Assembly (NCBI GenBank): GCA_945892755.1
Contig: CAMDDO010000003.1
Location: 60,439-124,438, forward strand
Source of the DNA: Rhizobium sp. Q54
Lineage (GTDB): Bacteria > Pseudomonadota > Alphaproteobacteria > UBA828
Direction of reading: 5' to 3'
Length of the DNA stretch: 64,000 nucleotides
Of the stretch, positions 7,339 to 18,011 are shown piece by piece. The number at the start of each line of letters is the position of its first letter. The first letter of the stretch is position 1. The position numbers and the translations under genes are program-made. The notes beneath the pieces are model-generated. The model was given only the letters and a program-made list of their open reading frames with translations. It made no database searches and was not told where the DNA came from.

Positions 7339-10095
7339 ATGCTCGGGACCATCACACAACGCATCTTCGGCTCCACCAACGAGCGTACCATCCGCGCCTA
7401 TCGCGGCCAGGTCGAGGCCATCAACGCGCTCGAAAAGGAATTCGAGGCGTTGTCGGACGACGCGCTGCGCGCGCGGACCGACGAGTTCCGGGCCCGCCTC
7501 GCCAAGGGCACGAAGCTTGACGAGCTCCTCGTGCCGGCCTTCGCCGCGGTGCGCGAGGCGGCCAAACGGACCATCGGTCAGCGCCATTACGACGTCCAGC
7601 TGATCGGCGGCATGGTGCTGCACGAGGGGCGCATCGCCGAAATGGCGACCGGCGAGGGCAAGACGCTGGTCGCCACGCTGTCGGTCTACCTCAACGCGCT
7701 CGGCGCCAAGGGCGTCCACGTCGTTACGGTCAACGACTACCTGGCCAAGCGCGACGCGGCCTGGATGGGCCAAATCTACAAATTCCTCGGCCTCGAGGTC
7801 GGCTGTATCGTGCACGATCTCGACGACGCCACGCGGCGCGCGCAATACGCCGCCGACGTGACCTACGGCACCAACAACGAATTCGGCTTCGACTATCTGC
7901 GCGACAACATGAAGTTCTCGCTCGAATCGATGGTGCAGCGCGAATTCAATTACGCGATCGTCGACGAGGTCGACAGCATCCTGATCGACGAGGCGCGCAC
8001 GCCGCTGATCATCTCGGGCCCGGCCGAGGACAGCTCCGAGCTCTATCAGCAGGTCGACGTCCTGATCCCCGAGTTGATCGAAGGCGATTTCGAGAAAGAC
8101 GAAAAGGCGCGCGCGGTCAATTTGACCGATGCCGGCGTCGAGCGGCTCGAGCAGCGCTTGCGCGAGCTCGGCGTGCTGCGCGGCGCCAGCCTCTACGACT
8201 ACGAGAACGTCTCGGCGGTGCACCATGTCAACCAGGCGCTCCGCGCGCACAAGATGTTCGAGCGCGACCGCGATTACATCGTGCGCGACAACAAGGTCGT
8301 GATCATCGACGAGTTCACCGGCCGCATGATGCCGGGGCGACGCTTCTCCGAGGGCCTGCATCAGGCGCTCGAGGCCAAGGAGCACGTCCGCATCCAGCCC
8401 GAGAACCAGACGCTCGCCTCGATCACCTTCCAGAATTATTTCCGGCTCTATCCGAAGCTTGCCGGCATGACCGGCACCGCCTCGACCGAAGCGGCCGAGT
8501 TTGCCGACATCTACCGGCTCGAAGTCACGTCGGTTCCGACCAATTTGCCGTGCGTCCGCAAGGACCACGACGACGTGGTCTATCGCGGCGCCGAGGAGAA
8601 GTGGAAAGCGATCGTCGAGGAGATCAAGACCTGTCGGGAGAGCGGCCAGCCGGTCCTGGTCGGCACCACCTCGATCGAGAAATCCGAGGCGCTGTCGGCC
8701 CGGCTCAAGAAGGCGGAGGTGCCTCACACGGTCTTGAACGCGCGCTATCACGAGCAGGAAGCGCACATCATCGCGCAGGCCGGGCGCCTCGGCGCGGTCA
8801 CCATCGCGACCAACATGGCCGGCCGCGGTACCGATATTCAGCTCGGCGGCAATATCGAATTCCGCATCCAGGACGAGCTCGCCAAGCTGACCGAGTCCGA
8901 GGTCCGCAACGCCGCGGCGGCCAAGATCCGCGCCGAGGTTTTGGCCGAGCGCGAAAAGGTCAAGGCCGCCGGCGGGCTCTATGTGGTCGGCAGCGAGCGC
9001 CACGAGGCGCGGCGCATCGATAACCAGCTGCGCGGCCGCGCGGGCCGCCAGGGCGATCCCGGCCGCTCGAAGTTCTTCCTCTCGCTCGAAGACGATCTCC
9101 TCCGCATCTTCGGCGGCGAGCGGATGGACGGCATGTTGTCGCGCCTCGGCCTCAAGGAGGACGAGGCGATCATCCATCCCTGGATCAACAAGGCGCTGGA
9201 AAAGGCCCAGCAAAAGGTCGAGCAGCGCAATTACGAGATCCGCAAGAACCTGCTGCGCTTCGACAATGTGATGAACGACCAGCGCAAGGTGGTCTACGAG
9301 CAGCGCAAGGACTTGATGCGCACCGCCGACGTCACCGAGACGATCGAGGACATGCGCGACGAGGTGATCGAGGAGCTGATCGACGAATGTATCCCCGAGA
9401 ATAGCTATGCCGAGGAGTGGAACCTCAAGAAGCTCGACGAGGAAGTGAAGCGCATCTTCAATTTGGCGGTTCCGGTCAAGGCGTGGGCGAATGAAGAGGG
9501 CATCGCGGACGAGGAAATCCGCGACCGCATCGCCGAGGCGATCGACCAGAAGATGGATGAGAAAGCCAAACGCTACGGGCCGGAAATCTGGCCGATCGCG
9601 CAGAAGAGCATGTTGCTGCAGCTGCTCGATCAATCATGGAAGGACCATCTGCTGGCGCTCGACCATTTGCGCCAGGGCATCGGCTTGCGCGCCTATGGCC
9701 AGCGCGATCCGCTGAACGAATACAAGCGCGAAGCCTTCGACATGTTCCAGGCGATGCTGGGACAATTGCGCGAGCGCGTCACAGCGGTGCTTTCGCATCT
9801 AGAGTTGAAGCTCGAAGGCGAGCCGCCGCCTGAGCTTCGGCCGCGCCCGCAGCCGATGATCGAGACGCGGCAGGACCCGGCCTTCGCCGGCATCGTGCCC
9901 GACGGGCCCGACGAAGTGGTCGCCGGCGCCGCTGTGCTGGCCAGCCCCGGCGTCACGCTCAAGCGCCCGGGCTCTCATGCGCGCGGCGCGATCAAGCGCG
10001 AGGATCGCTCAACCTGGGTCAACACGCCACGCAACGCCAATTGCCCGTGCGGCTCGGGCAAGAAGTACAAGCACTGCCACGGCAAGTTGGGGTGA
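7339..10095 (+). CDS. secA: Protein translocase motor ATPase SecA
   Basis: SecA drives preproteins through SecYEG by ATP hydrolysis. The 918-residue product shows Walker A MATGEGKT (about 103-110), the [13 protein letters not shown] and [17 protein letters not shown] blocks, the [20 protein letters not shown] helicase segment, [11 protein letters not shown] and the [11 protein letters not shown] arginine-finger region. The C-terminus ends in a SEC-C zinc-binding tail, [15 protein letters not shown], which binds SecB. The length is normal for Alphaproteobacteria. It is transcribed alone, from a promoter at 7251-7279. Confidence 0.98.
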   Translation: MLGTITQRIFGSTNERTIRAYRGQVEAINALEKEFEALSDDALRARTDEFRARLAKGTKLDELLVPAFAAVREAAKRTIGQRHYDVQLIGGMVLHEGRIAEMATGEGKTLVATLSVYLNALGAKGVHVVTVNDYLAKRDAAWMGQIYKFLGLEVGCIVHDLDDATRRAQYAADVTYGTNNEFGFDYLRDNMKFSLESMVQREFNYAIVDEVDSILIDEARTPLIISGPAEDSSELYQQVDVLIPELIEGDFEKDEKARAVNLTDAGVERLEQRLRELGVLRGASLYDYENVSAVHHVNQALRAHKMFERDRDYIVRDNKVVIIDEFTGRMMPGRRFSEGLHQALEAKEHVRIQPENQTLASITFQNYFRLYPKLAGMTGTASTEAAEFADIYRLEVTSVPTNLPCVRKDHDDVVYRGAEEKWKAIVEEIKTCRESGQPVLVGTTSIEKSEALSARLKKAEVPHTVLNARYHEQEAHIIAQAGRLGAVTIATNMAGRGTDIQLGGNIEFRIQDELAKLTESEVRNAAAAKIRAEVLAEREKVKAAGGLYVVGSERHEARRIDNQLRGRAGRQGDPGRSKFFLSLEDDLLRIFGGERMDGMLSRLGLKEDEAIIHPWINKALEKAQQKVEQRNYEIRKNLLRFDNVMNDQRKVVYEQRKDLMRTADVTETIEDMRDEVIEELIDECIPENSYAEEWNLKKLDEEVKRIFNLAVPVKAWANEEGIADEEIRDRIAEAIDQKMDEKAKRYGPEIWPIAQKSMLLQLLDQSWKDHLLALDHLRQGIGLRAYGQRDPLNEYKREAFDMFQAMLGQLRERVTAVLSHLELKLEGEPPPELRPRPQPMIETRQDPAFAGIVPDGPDEVVAGAAVLASPGVTLKRPGSHARGAIKREDRSTWVNTPRNANCPCGSGKKYKHCHGKLG

Positions 10096-10188
10096 GCACC
10101 CTCTGATCGCCGCGGAGTCAGCGCGGGGTGGTCTCTGAACGCCGCCACGGGTAGGTTCTAGCCTCGAATCGTTCGGAACGAGCGGGCT

Positions 10189-10884
10189 GTGGCGATGGCG
10201 GATGGCGAACACGCAGCGGAGAGCGAGCGAGTGCCGGGCGGGCGGCTCGGAGCGCTGTTTCAGGAGCTGATCGCCGGTGGCGCGATCGGCCTCTTGGTCG
10301 GGCTGCTGACCGGGCTGTCCGCTTCGCCCGTGGTCGGCAGCGTGTTGGCGGGACTCTTGAGCCTGTTGGGCGCGCTGTTCGGCCTTGTGCCGCTCGAGGG
10401 GATCGGCCTCAAGCTGCCGCGCCGTTCGGCGCCTCGTGTCGCGGCATTTGGCGTAATCGCGGCCGGCGCGGTTCTGCTCGGCGTCTTTATCCGCGCCAAT
10501 GATGCACTCACGATCGCGCCGGACCCCGACGAAGTCGGACGCCTCATCGCGGCCTATGAAAAGGCCGGGCTGGCGCCCGCGGACGCCCGCGCCATCGTTC
10601 TCGTCAAATCCTTCGGCTTGCAACCGGCGAGCCCGAATGGCGACGGCGCAACCAGCCTTCAAGCGCCGCGCCAATCGGTTTTGTTCGGCAGCGAAACGCC
10701 GGAACGTTGCGCTCGGATCGACCGGATCGCGGCGGACAATCTCGTCGAACGGATCGCGCTGCTCAAGGGCTTCGGGGGCGATTGGGCGGTGCTCGCAACG
10801 CGGGTCGAGACCAGACCCAAGGCGGAACAAGCCGCCGCGCTTGGCGCGACCCTCGCCGTGTTGTGCGACGAGAGCGCGCAGTGA
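10189..10884 (+). CDS. Uncharacterised membrane protein coupled to a secreted protease
   Basis: A 231-residue product with two or three hydrophobic segments: LIAGGAIGLLVGLLTGL, VVGSVLAGLLSLLGALFGLV and VAAFGVIAAGAVLLGVFI. A soluble C-terminal domain of about 120 residues follows (DALTIAPDPDEVGRLIAAYEKAG onward), with two cysteines. No family is recognised. Start candidates are GTG 10189 and ATG 10195. The stop TGA overlaps the GTG start of the next gene (GTGA), so the two are translationally coupled and probably act together, for example a membrane partner of the periplasmic protease. That role is inference from coupling only. Confidence 0.7.
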   Translation: MAMADGEHAAESERVPGGRLGALFQELIAGGAIGLLVGLLTGLSASPVVGSVLAGLLSLLGALFGLVPLEGIGLKLPRRSAPRVAAFGVIAAGAVLLGVFIRANDALTIAPDPDEVGRLIAAYEKAGLAPADARAIVLVKSFGLQPASPNGDGATSLQAPRQSVLFGSETPERCARIDRIAADNLVERIALLKGFGGDWAVLATRVETRPKAEQAAALGATLAVLCDESAQ

Positions 10885-12362
10885 GCCGTTTCTGGCTCGG
10901 CCGGCTCGCGCTCGTGGGCACCATGCCCATCGCGGTGCTGCCGGCCATGGCCGATGACGGGCCGAGCGCCGCCACCATCGAGAGCGCGCGCCAATCGGTC
11001 GTGCAGGTGCTGGCCGATGACTGCGAGGGCGACGCGCGCGCCGGCAGTGGCTTCCTCTATGGCGAACGCTCGACCGTTATCAGCGCGCTGCACGTTGTCG
11101 CGGGCTGTAGCCGCATCAAGATATTCTTCGAGCATCATGGCTTCGAGCGTGACGCGCGCGTGGTGCGCGTGCTGCCGGCGCGCGATCTGGTCATGATCGA
11201 GGTCGAGGATTCACCCGAGCTTGCGCCGCTTGAACGCACGCCCGACGAGCCGGAGAGCACGCAACGCCTTCAAGCCATCGGCTACGGCGATTCGCCGACC
11301 ATGGAGAATCTGGAAGTCACGGTATCGGGTGGCGCCAAGCGGCTGGTCGATTTGCTGCCGCGCCGATCCCGCCTCGAAGTCGAGCGCAGCACGAAGGTCG
11401 ATGTCCAAGCGCCGATCATGCGCTTCAACCGGCCGCTTCTACCGGGCTTTTCGGGGGGGCCGATCATCGACGGCAAGGGGCGCGTCGCGGCCGTGTCGGC
11501 GGGCGGATTGAGGAGCGGAACTGTGCCGGTCAGTTTTGGCTGGCCGGCGCGGTTCATCGACGAGTTGGAGGCCAGCGAGGCGGGCGAGGCCGATCTGGCC
11601 TCGGCCAGCCCGACCGCCTTCTTCTCAGCCAAGCGGGAAACCGAATCCTCGATCGATGACGGCGTGCGCTGCGGCGCTGTCACGCTTCGGCGCGGCGCCA
11701 CGATGAGCCTCGAGGAGATCGCGCTGACGTCGTCCGAGCAAACCCTGATCACCTGGCTTGTCGCCGCGGCTTCGATCGAAAATCAGGAATTGAACCGGAT
11801 CACCTTCGATCTTTGGATGGATGACGCTTCCGGGGCGACGATCCCCCTGCCGGGCGACATTACGCTGACCAGCGAACCCAATTGGTGCGTCGCGCGCGCC
11901 GCGACCGGCGCATTTCGCATGCTTATCCATGGCCAAAGCGGATTGCCGATCGAGCTCGATCTGTCGGACTCCAATGAAACGGTGCAAGCCTCGAACGAAT
12001 TCGACCGCCTGCTTGATGCGGAACTGACCAATTTGGTCGGCCCCTATGTCGTCGAAGTCGATACAGCGTTGACCGATCTGGTCGCGAACCAACGCGCCGA
12101 TGGGCTTGTGATGGCCCATCAGGCCGGTTATGCCGTGCCGCTCGACGAGGGCACGCCACCCGCCTATTTCTACATGACGCACATGGCTCGAAACGGCAGC
12201 TATTTCGGCGTCGCCGCGCTCAACGAACGAATTGACGTCGCCGCGCTACAAATTTGTCCCCTGATTCCCGATGCGCCGGAATGCGAGGTGTTCAAACGCG
12301 CCAATATGGTCTGGACGCCAATGATCTTTGGCGCCTCGATGGCGACCTATCCGATTCAGTAG
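10881..12362 (+). CDS. Secreted trypsin-like serine protease with large C-terminal extension
   Basis: From GTG 10881 the 493-residue product has a signal peptide (cleavage near PAMADDG) and an S1/S1C-like domain. The catalytic residues appear as His71 in ISALHVVAG, Asp102 in PARDLVMIE and Ser191 in PGFSGGPIIDG, so the usual GNSGGP reads GFSGGP. No PDZ domain is seen. After residue 250 there is an unclassified region of about 240 residues with several cysteines. It probably acts in the periplasm. It overlaps the stop of the upstream membrane protein gene by four bases, which decides the start even though the frame is open further upstream. Confidence 0.8.
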   Translation: MSRFWLGRLALVGTMPIAVLPAMADDGPSAATIESARQSVVQVLADDCEGDARAGSGFLYGERSTVISALHVVAGCSRIKIFFEHHGFERDARVVRVLPARDLVMIEVEDSPELAPLERTPDEPESTQRLQAIGYGDSPTMENLEVTVSGGAKRLVDLLPRRSRLEVERSTKVDVQAPIMRFNRPLLPGFSGGPIIDGKGRVAAVSAGGLRSGTVPVSFGWPARFIDELEASEAGEADLASASPTAFFSAKRETESSIDDGVRCGAVTLRRGATMSLEEIALTSSEQTLITWLVAAASIENQELNRITFDLWMDDASGATIPLPGDITLTSEPNWCVARAATGAFRMLIHGQSGLPIELDLSDSNETVQASNEFDRLLDAELTNLVGPYVVEVDTALTDLVANQRADGLVMAHQAGYAVPLDEGTPPAYFYMTHMARNGSYFGVAALNERIDVAALQICPLIPDAPECEVFKRANMVWTPMIFGASMATYPIQ

Positions 12363-12373
12363 GCGCGATAGTT

Positions 12374-13258
12374 TCAGAGCACCGGCCTGTAGAGCGCGCG
12401 ACCACGGCGCGGCACGGCGATTTCCTCGAGCGCGCTGGTGCCGAGGTCGGTCACCACGGCGCCCTCGGCGCCCTCGCGGAAGGCGATGTTGGTCGGTCGC
12501 GTGCCGTTGGTCTTGAGTCGCTCGGCAACCTTACCGTCCCGCTCGAGCACCGTCACGTCGCCCTGGCCGAACACCGTGCAATAGAGCCGGCCGTCGGTGC
12601 CGAACGCCATGCCGTCGGGCCCGACGAACGCGTCCGGCTTGCCGCTGATGACATTGCCGAACAGCTCGCGCTTCGGCGCGGCCTGGCCGAATAGGTCATA
12701 GCGATAGACATTGCCCGACAGCGTTTCATTGACGTAGAGCACGTTCGCGGCGTCGAACGCGATGCCGTTGGTGAAACGGAGCCCCGTATCGAGCGTGCGC
12801 ACGACGCGCCCCTGCTTCGGGTCGATCTCGAAAACCCGGCCGTGATAGGGGATCGTGCGATAGTCGGCGCGGATCGCCTGACCGTCGATGAAGTCGTCCG
12901 GCAAGATTCCCGAATCGGTCAGATAGAGGTGGCCGTCAGGTCCGAAGGCGAGATCGTTCGGCCACAAATAGGGATCGCCGTCCGGGCCGAGGAAACGCTT
13001 GAGGATTTTCCCATCGGGCGCCATGCATACGACAGTCTCCTTGTCGCCCCCGGCGATCCAGAGATTGCCGCGCCCATCGATGGTCAGCCCGTTTGGCCGT
13101 CCGCCGGGCCGGCCGACCTCATGGCGATTGCCCCTGGCGTCGATCCGGCTGACACAGGCGCGCGCCTTGGCCATCTCGACCAGATAGACTTGGCCGTCGG
13201 CGGTGCAGACCGGACCCTCCGGCTCGAGCACGTCGGCGCAAATGATGCGATTGACCAT
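12374..13258 (-). CDS. SMP-30/gluconolactonase family protein
   Basis: A 294-residue six-bladed beta-propeller of the SMP-30/gluconolactonase/LRE family. Repeated blade motifs include GRPNGLTIDGRGNLWIAG, LWPNDLAFGPDGHLYLTDSG, TNGIAFDAANVLYVNET and VGPDGMAFGTDGRLYCTVFG, which carry the Asn/Asp metal ligands of the family. Members hydrolyse sugar lactones or related esters; the substrate here is not evident. The start is ATG 13258, preceded by an AGGGGAGG ribosome site; the longer open frame upstream lacks family features. There is no signal peptide. It is convergent with the protease gene, with only 11 bp between. Confidence 0.87.
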   Translation of the reverse strand: MVNRIICADVLEPEGPVCTADGQVYLVEMAKARACVSRIDARGNRHEVGRPGGRPNGLTIDGRGNLWIAGGDKETVVCMAPDGKILKRFLGPDGDPYLWPNDLAFGPDGHLYLTDSGILPDDFIDGQAIRADYRTIPYHGRVFEIDPKQGRVVRTLDTGLRFTNGIAFDAANVLYVNETLSGNVYRYDLFGQAAPKRELFGNVISGKPDAFVGPDGMAFGTDGRLYCTVFGQGDVTVLERDGKVAERLKTNGTRPTNIAFREGAEGAVVTDLGTSALEEIAVPRRGRALYRPVL

Positions 13259-13338
13259 GGCCTCCCCTTCCCCGTCTTCTTGTCGGGCGCTTGCCCTGAG
13301 CGGATAGGAGATACGCTCGGCGCGGCGATCACAAGAGG

Positions 13339-13995
13339 CTAGGGACTGACCGCCGGCGCCGGTGTGGTTCGGCTCGCGACGAGTTCGCGCCCGGCCAAGC
13401 GCACGATCTGCGCGCCCGAGACGATCGCGAGGCCAGCCATGATCGCGGCGACCGCGAGATCGGGCCACGCCGTGCCGCTGGCGAACACGCCGGCCGCGGC
13501 GATCAACACGGCGATATTGCCGAGCGCGTCATTGCGCGTGCAAAGCCAGACCGCGCGCCGGTTGGCGTCGCCGCCGCGATGGCGGTAGAGCAGGAGCGCG
13601 ACGAAGACATTGGCGGCGAGCGCGAGCACGCCGATCAGCCCCATCGAGCCGGCATGAGGCAAGCCGCCAAAGAGCGCGGCGTGGACGCTCGAGCCCATGA
13701 TCGAGAGTCCGAAGAGGATCATCACCACGCCCTTCAGAAGCGCGGTCGTGGCGCGCCAGCGCAGCGCGAAGCCGAGCACGAACAGGCTGATGCCGTAATT
13801 CGCCGCGTCGCCCAGAAAATCGATCGCGTCGGCGAGCAGCGATTTAGAACCGGCATCGACACCTACCGCGAGTTCGACCGCGAACATCACGGCGTTGATG
13901 ACGAGCGCCGCCCACAGCACGCGACGATAGGGCGCATCGTCGCCAGCCGTGACATTAGGTTGATGTTCGTGATGATGACCGCAGGCCGCACTCAT
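13339..13995 (-). CDS. Cation diffusion facilitator-like metal efflux protein
   Basis: A 218-residue inner-membrane protein with about six hydrophobic segments and a His-rich N-terminus (GHHHEH). The CDF metal site in the second segment is visible as Asp59 and Asp63 in AIDFLGDAANY. The matching site in the fifth segment reads RNDALGN, so the histidine of the classical HxxxD zinc site is replaced by Asn, and the metal preference may differ from zinc. The C-terminal cytoplasmic domain of typical CDF proteins is almost absent. The start ATG 13995 has a GGAG box about 9 bases upstream. Confidence 0.82.
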   Translation of the reverse strand: MSAACGHHHEHQPNVTAGDDAPYRRVLWAALVINAVMFAVELAVGVDAGSKSLLADAIDFLGDAANYGISLFVLGFALRWRATTALLKGVVMILFGLSIMGSSVHAALFGGLPHAGSMGLIGVLALAANVFVALLLYRHRGGDANRRAVWLCTRNDALGNIAVLIAAAGVFASGTAWPDLAVAAIMAGLAIVSGAQIVRLAGRELVASRTTPAPAVSP

Positions 13996-14108
13996 CGCGC
14001 CAATCTCCGCATGCGCCGGCGTCGCGCCGTTGCAGCGATACTCTGACACGCGATCGATTGCTTGGGCCTTAAGATGTGGCAACCTTCTTTCGAGGAACGC
14101 GCCCCGCT

Positions 14109-15065
14109 TCAGCCCAGCGTTTTCTGGCCGATCGCCAGGACCTTCTGGCGGCGCCGGCTTCGAAGGTCGCCGCCGGCAACGCCACGCAGCTCGCTAAGCG
14201 AACGTTCGAGCGCCTCGCCGACCGAGCTGATCGCGTCCGCGGGCGCGCGATGCGCGCCGCCCAAGGGCTCGCCGATGATTTCGTCGATCACGCCGAGCTT
14301 CAACAGGTCTTCCGAGGTCAGCTTGAGCGCTTCGGCCGCTTCCTGCGCGTGCTCGGCGCTGCGCCATAGAATCGAGGCGCAGCCCTCGGGCGAGATCACG
14401 GAATAGATCGCGTGCTCGAGCATCAGCACCTTGTTGGCGGTGGCGAGCGCGATCGCGCCGCCCGAACCACCCTCGCCAATCACGATACTGACGATCGGCA
14501 CGCGCAGATCGAGACAGGTTTCGATCGAGCGCGCGATCGCTTCGGCCTGGCCGCGCTCCTCGGCGCCGATGCCGGGATAGGCGCCCGGCGTGTCGACCAG
14601 CGTGACCACGGGCAGGCCGAAACGCTCGGCGAGGCGCATCAAGCGGACCGCCTTGCGATAACCCTCCGGGTTCGGCATGCCGAAATTGTGCGTCACGCGC
14701 TCGGCGGTGTCGCGCCCCTTCTCCTGGCCGATCAGCATGATCGCGCGGCCGCGGAAGCGGCCAAGGCCGCCGATCACGGCGCGGTCCTCGCCAAATTTAC
14801 GGTCGCCGGCGAGCGGCGTGAAGTCCTGCACCAGGGCCGCGACATAGTCGAGGCAGTGCGGCCGCTCGGGATGGCGCGCGACCAGCGCCTTCTGCCAGGG
14901 CGTGAGGCGCGCATAGGTCTGGCGCAGCGTGCGGTCGACCTTGCCTTGAAGCCGCGCGACCTCTTCGACGATGTTGAGGCCGCCATCGCCGCTCAAATGC
15001 CTGAGCTCGCGGATCTTGCCCTCGATCTCGGCGATCGGCTTCTCGAAGTCGAGATAGGAATTCAT
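14109..15065 (-). CDS. accA: Acetyl-CoA carboxylase carboxyltransferase subunit alpha
   Basis: AccA and AccD transfer carboxyl from biotin to acetyl-CoA to give malonyl-CoA, the first step of fatty-acid synthesis. The 318-residue product begins [21 protein letters not shown] and contains [34 protein letters not shown] and [15 protein letters not shown], all diagnostic. The start ATG 15065 matches family length; an in-frame ATG at 15077 adds four residues. It lies just downstream of xerD on the same strand. Confidence 0.97.
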   Translation of the reverse strand: MNSYLDFEKPIAEIEGKIRELRHLSGDGGLNIVEEVARLQGKVDRTLRQTYARLTPWQKALVARHPERPHCLDYVAALVQDFTPLAGDRKFGEDRAVIGGLGRFRGRAIMLIGQEKGRDTAERVTHNFGMPNPEGYRKAVRLMRLAERFGLPVVTLVDTPGAYPGIGAEERGQAEAIARSIETCLDLRVPIVSIVIGEGGSGGAIALATANKVLMLEHAIYSVISPEGCASILWRSAEHAQEAAEALKLTSEDLLKLGVIDEIIGEPLGGAHRAPADAISSVGEALERSLSELRGVAGGDLRSRRRQKVLAIGQKTLG

Positions 15066-15085
15066 CGCGCCAATCACACCTAATC

Positions 15086-16066
15086 TCAGCGTGAGAGCGG
15101 GTGGTGGTCGCGCACGACCGCCTTCAGCTTATCATCGACAACATGGGTATAAATCTCGGTGGTCGCAATATCGGCGTGGCCGAGCATGGTCTGGACCGCG
15201 CGCAAATCGGCGCCATGAGCCAGCAAATGGCTCGCGAAGGCGTGGCGAAGAACGTGCGGCGACAAGCGTTTAGGGTCTATCCCAGCGGCCGCGGCGAGGC
15301 CCTTCAACAACTGCCCGACGCGATGCCGGGTTAGCCGGCCGCCCTTGGCGCGCGAGGGAAACAAGTGGGGCGAGGCCCGCCCGCCGGCCAGATGCGTCGC
15401 GCGCACGGCGAGATAGGCGGTGGCCGCGGCCCGCGCCAGCTCGCCGAGCGGCACCAGACGCTCCTTCGAGCCCTTGCCACGGACCACGAGGCTCGCCGCG
15501 TCGCGGCCGATCGCGGAAATCGGCAGTCCGATCAATTCAGTGACCCGGAGCCCGCAGGCATAGAGGATTTCAACGATCGCGAGTAGGCGGAGCGCATCGG
15601 CCAAGGCGCGCGGCGAACCGCTCTCGCCAGCGGCGCGAGCTTGTCGATGGGCCGCGCCGATCAACGCCTCGACTTCGGCCTCGCTGATGACTTTTGGCAA
15701 AGGCCGGCCGCGGCGCGGCCCGTCGATGATCTCGGTCGGGTCGTCGGCGCGCACGCCCTCGGCGATCAGGAAGCGATAGAACTGGCGCAGGCTTGAGAGC
15801 CGACGCGCCGCGGTGCGCGCCGCGAACCCACCCCCCGCAAGCCGAGCGAAATAGCCGCGCAGCTCCTCGCATCCCGCCTCGACCAACGAACCCGAAAGCG
15901 CCGCCAAATAGGTCGCGACCGCCTTGAGATCGCGCTCATAGGCGTCCTTGGTGTGCAGGCTCGCACCACGTTCGCTCAGGAGCATTTCGCAAAAGCGTTC
16001 GATCGCGCGGCAATCGGCCTCCGCCGGCTTCCGCCGCCTGCCGGCCGCCTGGCGCAAACGAGTCAC
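15086..16066 (-). CDS. xerD: Site-specific tyrosine recombinase XerD
   Basis: With XerC, XerD resolves chromosome dimers at dif. The 326-residue product has an N-terminal SAM-like core-binding domain (about 20-110) and the catalytic domain. Its active-site residues are Arg174 (ACGLRVTEL), His271 and Arg274 ([10 protein letters not shown]), His297 (LGHADI) and the nucleophile Tyr306 (TEIYTHV). The gene position beside aroK/aroB and accA is the usual chromosomal one, and no att site or phage gene is adjacent, so it is the housekeeping recombinase and not an integrase. Its start overlaps the stop of the upstream 624-residue protein gene. Confidence 0.93.
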   Translation of the reverse strand: MTRLRQAAGRRRKPAEADCRAIERFCEMLLSERGASLHTKDAYERDLKAVATYLAALSGSLVEAGCEELRGYFARLAGGGFAARTAARRLSSLRQFYRFLIAEGVRADDPTEIIDGPRRGRPLPKVISEAEVEALIGAAHRQARAAGESGSPRALADALRLLAIVEILYACGLRVTELIGLPISAIGRDAASLVVRGKGSKERLVPLGELARAAATAYLAVRATHLAGGRASPHLFPSRAKGGRLTRHRVGQLLKGLAAAAGIDPKRLSPHVLRHAFASHLLAHGADLRAVQTMLGHADIATTEIYTHVVDDKLKAVVRDHHPLSR

Positions 16067-17937
16067 AGCGATTTGCCGAGCGCCGCCTCGAGCGCGAGCG
16101 CGCGAGCGGGCTGGTCGAGGCCAAGCGCGACCAGGCCCGCGACGACGCGCCCGAGCGTCGCGGTCGCGGCGCCGGATGGGCCGGCCTCGCCGAGCGCAGC
16201 GAGCCCAAGCAGCGCGGTCTCGCCCAGCCGCTTGGCGCCGATCGCGTCGTCGAGCGCGAAAACCACGGCCGGGGTCGCCACGCTTGCCGCCTCGTTCATC
16301 GCGCCGAGCGCGAGCGAGCGCCAGAGAGCAGGCGGCACCTTGGCCCCGCTCGCCTGCATCAGACTGAGCGCGAGATTGGCGCGCCTGCCAATCTCGGGCG
16401 TCGCGCTGCCGCTATTGGCTTCGAGCCATGCCTCGAAGCGTGCGGCGTCGAACGCTTGCTTGGGCGCCGCGTTGGCCAGAGTCATGATCGGCCAAAGCCC
16501 ATCGGCGATCGCCAATGCTTCGGGATTGGCGGCGCCAAGCGCGCTCGCGAGTTGATACCAGCGTCCGGCGGCGGCGGGCTCGGCCGCGGCCAACAACGCG
16601 CGCGCGGCATCGCCGGCGAACCAAAACAGATCCGCCGTCGCATCGAACTTGCTGACCAGCCCAAAGGCGGCGCGCGCGTAGGTTGGAAACAGGCCATCCT
16701 GGCGGGCGCGCGCGAACCCGGCCTGAAGCAGCTTGGCGCGAGCCTCCGGGGCGAGCTCGGCCTCGGCGGCGCGATAGAGCAAGGCGCGGGCCAGCGGCCC
16801 TTCGAGCTTTTCCGCGGCCGTGATCGGGTTCGCAAGCTGGTCCTTCTTGAATTCGGCCGCCGCATAGAAGCGCGCGACGCTTTGCGCCGGCACGGTGCCC
16901 GCCGCCTCGGCGGCCTCGACCGCGGCGAGCCTGACCTTCATCGGACTATCGGCCGATGCCGCGACCACGCGCAGCAACGCGGGATTGGCGCCCGCGATGG
17001 CGCCCTCGGGCACCGCCTTCTTGGCTTGGCGCAGCATCGCGAAGTGCAGTGGCGTCGGGTCGGGCAGTTTGTCGAGCTTGGTCTTGGCGCCAAGCAACGC
17101 ATCGGCGAGCGCCAGGAAGGCCGTGTCGCCGGGATCACTTTCGCGCAGCAGATCGAGGCCGAGCCGCGCCGCTTCGATCTCGCCCGCGACGATCTGGCAA
17201 AAGACTAGCGCCTTCTGCCAATAGCTGTCGCCGCCGCGCTGCACTTCGGCGCGCACATGAGTGCAGGCTGGACCGTAATCCCCACCCGCGAGGAAGTAGA
17301 CGTCGCTTTCGATGCGCGGGCGCATCGGGTCGACGAAGCCCGAGGCCGCGCCCTCGCGCAGCAGCGCGCCGGCGAGTTCGTATTCGCCCATGCCAGCGAG
17401 CGCCGCCGCCCGCACCGACAGGAATGAGCCGGAAGCGATCCCACCCTCCGGCCCTTCAGGCGGCGGACCCGGCGAGATCAGAATACGAATCGCGAGAGCC
17501 CGCATCGCCGGCGAGGCTGCACCACGTGGCAGGCGCGCGATGAGAGCTTCGACAAAGGGTCGTTGGGAGCGTTGCCAGAGCGTGCGCGGCAGCGGCTCGC
17601 CAGCCGTCTGCGCCAGACCGAGCGAATCGGGACCGACCGCCTCGAGCTCACCGACCTCGACTGACGCGCCGGACTTGGCCGCGGCCGGTTTGGGCGCATC
17701 GACCGGATTGGGTTCGCCCGATGAACCCGCCGGCTCGGATTCGGCCGGTATCAAGCGCACTGGCCCATCGCCGTCCTGCGCTCTGGCCTGGACGGTCGAA
17801 ACCACGATTCCGGCCGCCAGCAGGAGCCCGCAACCGGCGCCCAGAAAGCGGCAAGAAACGCGCCAACGTGCGCTCAGGGCGTGATTTCCTTGGAGATCGG
17901 CTGGTCGATCGGCTGATTCGGCGGCGACGGCTCCCAA
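16063..17937 (-). CDS. Large alanine-rich exported helical-repeat protein of unknown function
   Basis: A product of up to 624 residues with a signal-peptide-like segment (SCRFLGAGCGLLLAAGIVV, cleavage near ARAQDG), a Pro/Ala-rich linker and then a long, cysteine-poor array of amphipathic helices rich in Ala and Leu. This suggests TPR- or SEL1-like solenoid repeats, probably in the periplasm. No enzyme motif is seen. The start is uncertain: TTG 17937 gives the listed extent, while CTG 17877, overlapping the TGA of the small upstream membrane protein, gives a shorter signal peptide. It overlaps xerD by four bases. Function is not assigned. Confidence 0.7.
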   Translation of the reverse strand: MGAVAAESADRPADLQGNHALSARWRVSCRFLGAGCGLLLAAGIVVSTVQARAQDGDGPVRLIPAESEPAGSSGEPNPVDAPKPAAAKSGASVEVGELEAVGPDSLGLAQTAGEPLPRTLWQRSQRPFVEALIARLPRGAASPAMRALAIRILISPGPPPEGPEGGIASGSFLSVRAAALAGMGEYELAGALLREGAASGFVDPMRPRIESDVYFLAGGDYGPACTHVRAEVQRGGDSYWQKALVFCQIVAGEIEAARLGLDLLRESDPGDTAFLALADALLGAKTKLDKLPDPTPLHFAMLRQAKKAVPEGAIAGANPALLRVVAASADSPMKVRLAAVEAAEAAGTVPAQSVARFYAAAEFKKDQLANPITAAEKLEGPLARALLYRAAEAELAPEARAKLLQAGFARARQDGLFPTYARAAFGLVSKFDATADLFWFAGDAARALLAAAEPAAAGRWYQLASALGAANPEALAIADGLWPIMTLANAAPKQAFDAARFEAWLEANSGSATPEIGRRANLALSLMQASGAKVPPALWRSLALGAMNEAASVATPAVVFALDDAIGAKRLGETALLGLAALGEAGPSGAATATLGRVVAGLVALGLDQPARALALEAALGKSL

Positions 17938-18011
17938 ATCATGAGGAAAGCCAACGCCCCGCCAATTGCCAACACGACAACCACCGCGATGACGCGCAGC
18001 GCGACGCTCAT
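17874..18011 (-). CDS. Small single-pass membrane protein upstream of the helical-repeat protein
   Basis: A 45-residue protein, MSVALRV followed by one long hydrophobic segment (IAVVVVLAIGGALAFLMIW) and a polar, proline-rich tail (EPSPPNQPIDQPISKEITP). Start ATG 18011 is chosen; ATG 18038 would add nine residues. It lies divergent from aroK and overlaps the next gene downstream. Its size and composition fit a membrane peptide or anchor for a partner. Function is unknown and coding status is supported mainly by its hydrophobic pattern and tight spacing. Confidence 0.55.
   Translation of the reverse strand: MSVALRVIAVVVVLAIGGALAFLMIWEPSPPNQPIDQPISKEITP

Noticed and set aside
7273..9633. 786-codon open frame antisense to secA
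   Set aside because: It mirrors secA codon positions, is a repetitive string of Leu, Val, Asp and Arg, and has no family motifs; secA on the other strand is certain. Long antisense frames are expected in high-GC DNA.
15086..16066. Tyrosine recombinase as a sign of an integrated element
   Set aside because: The protein is XerD in its usual housekeeping neighbourhood, with no att repeat, excisionase, phage or transposon gene nearby.
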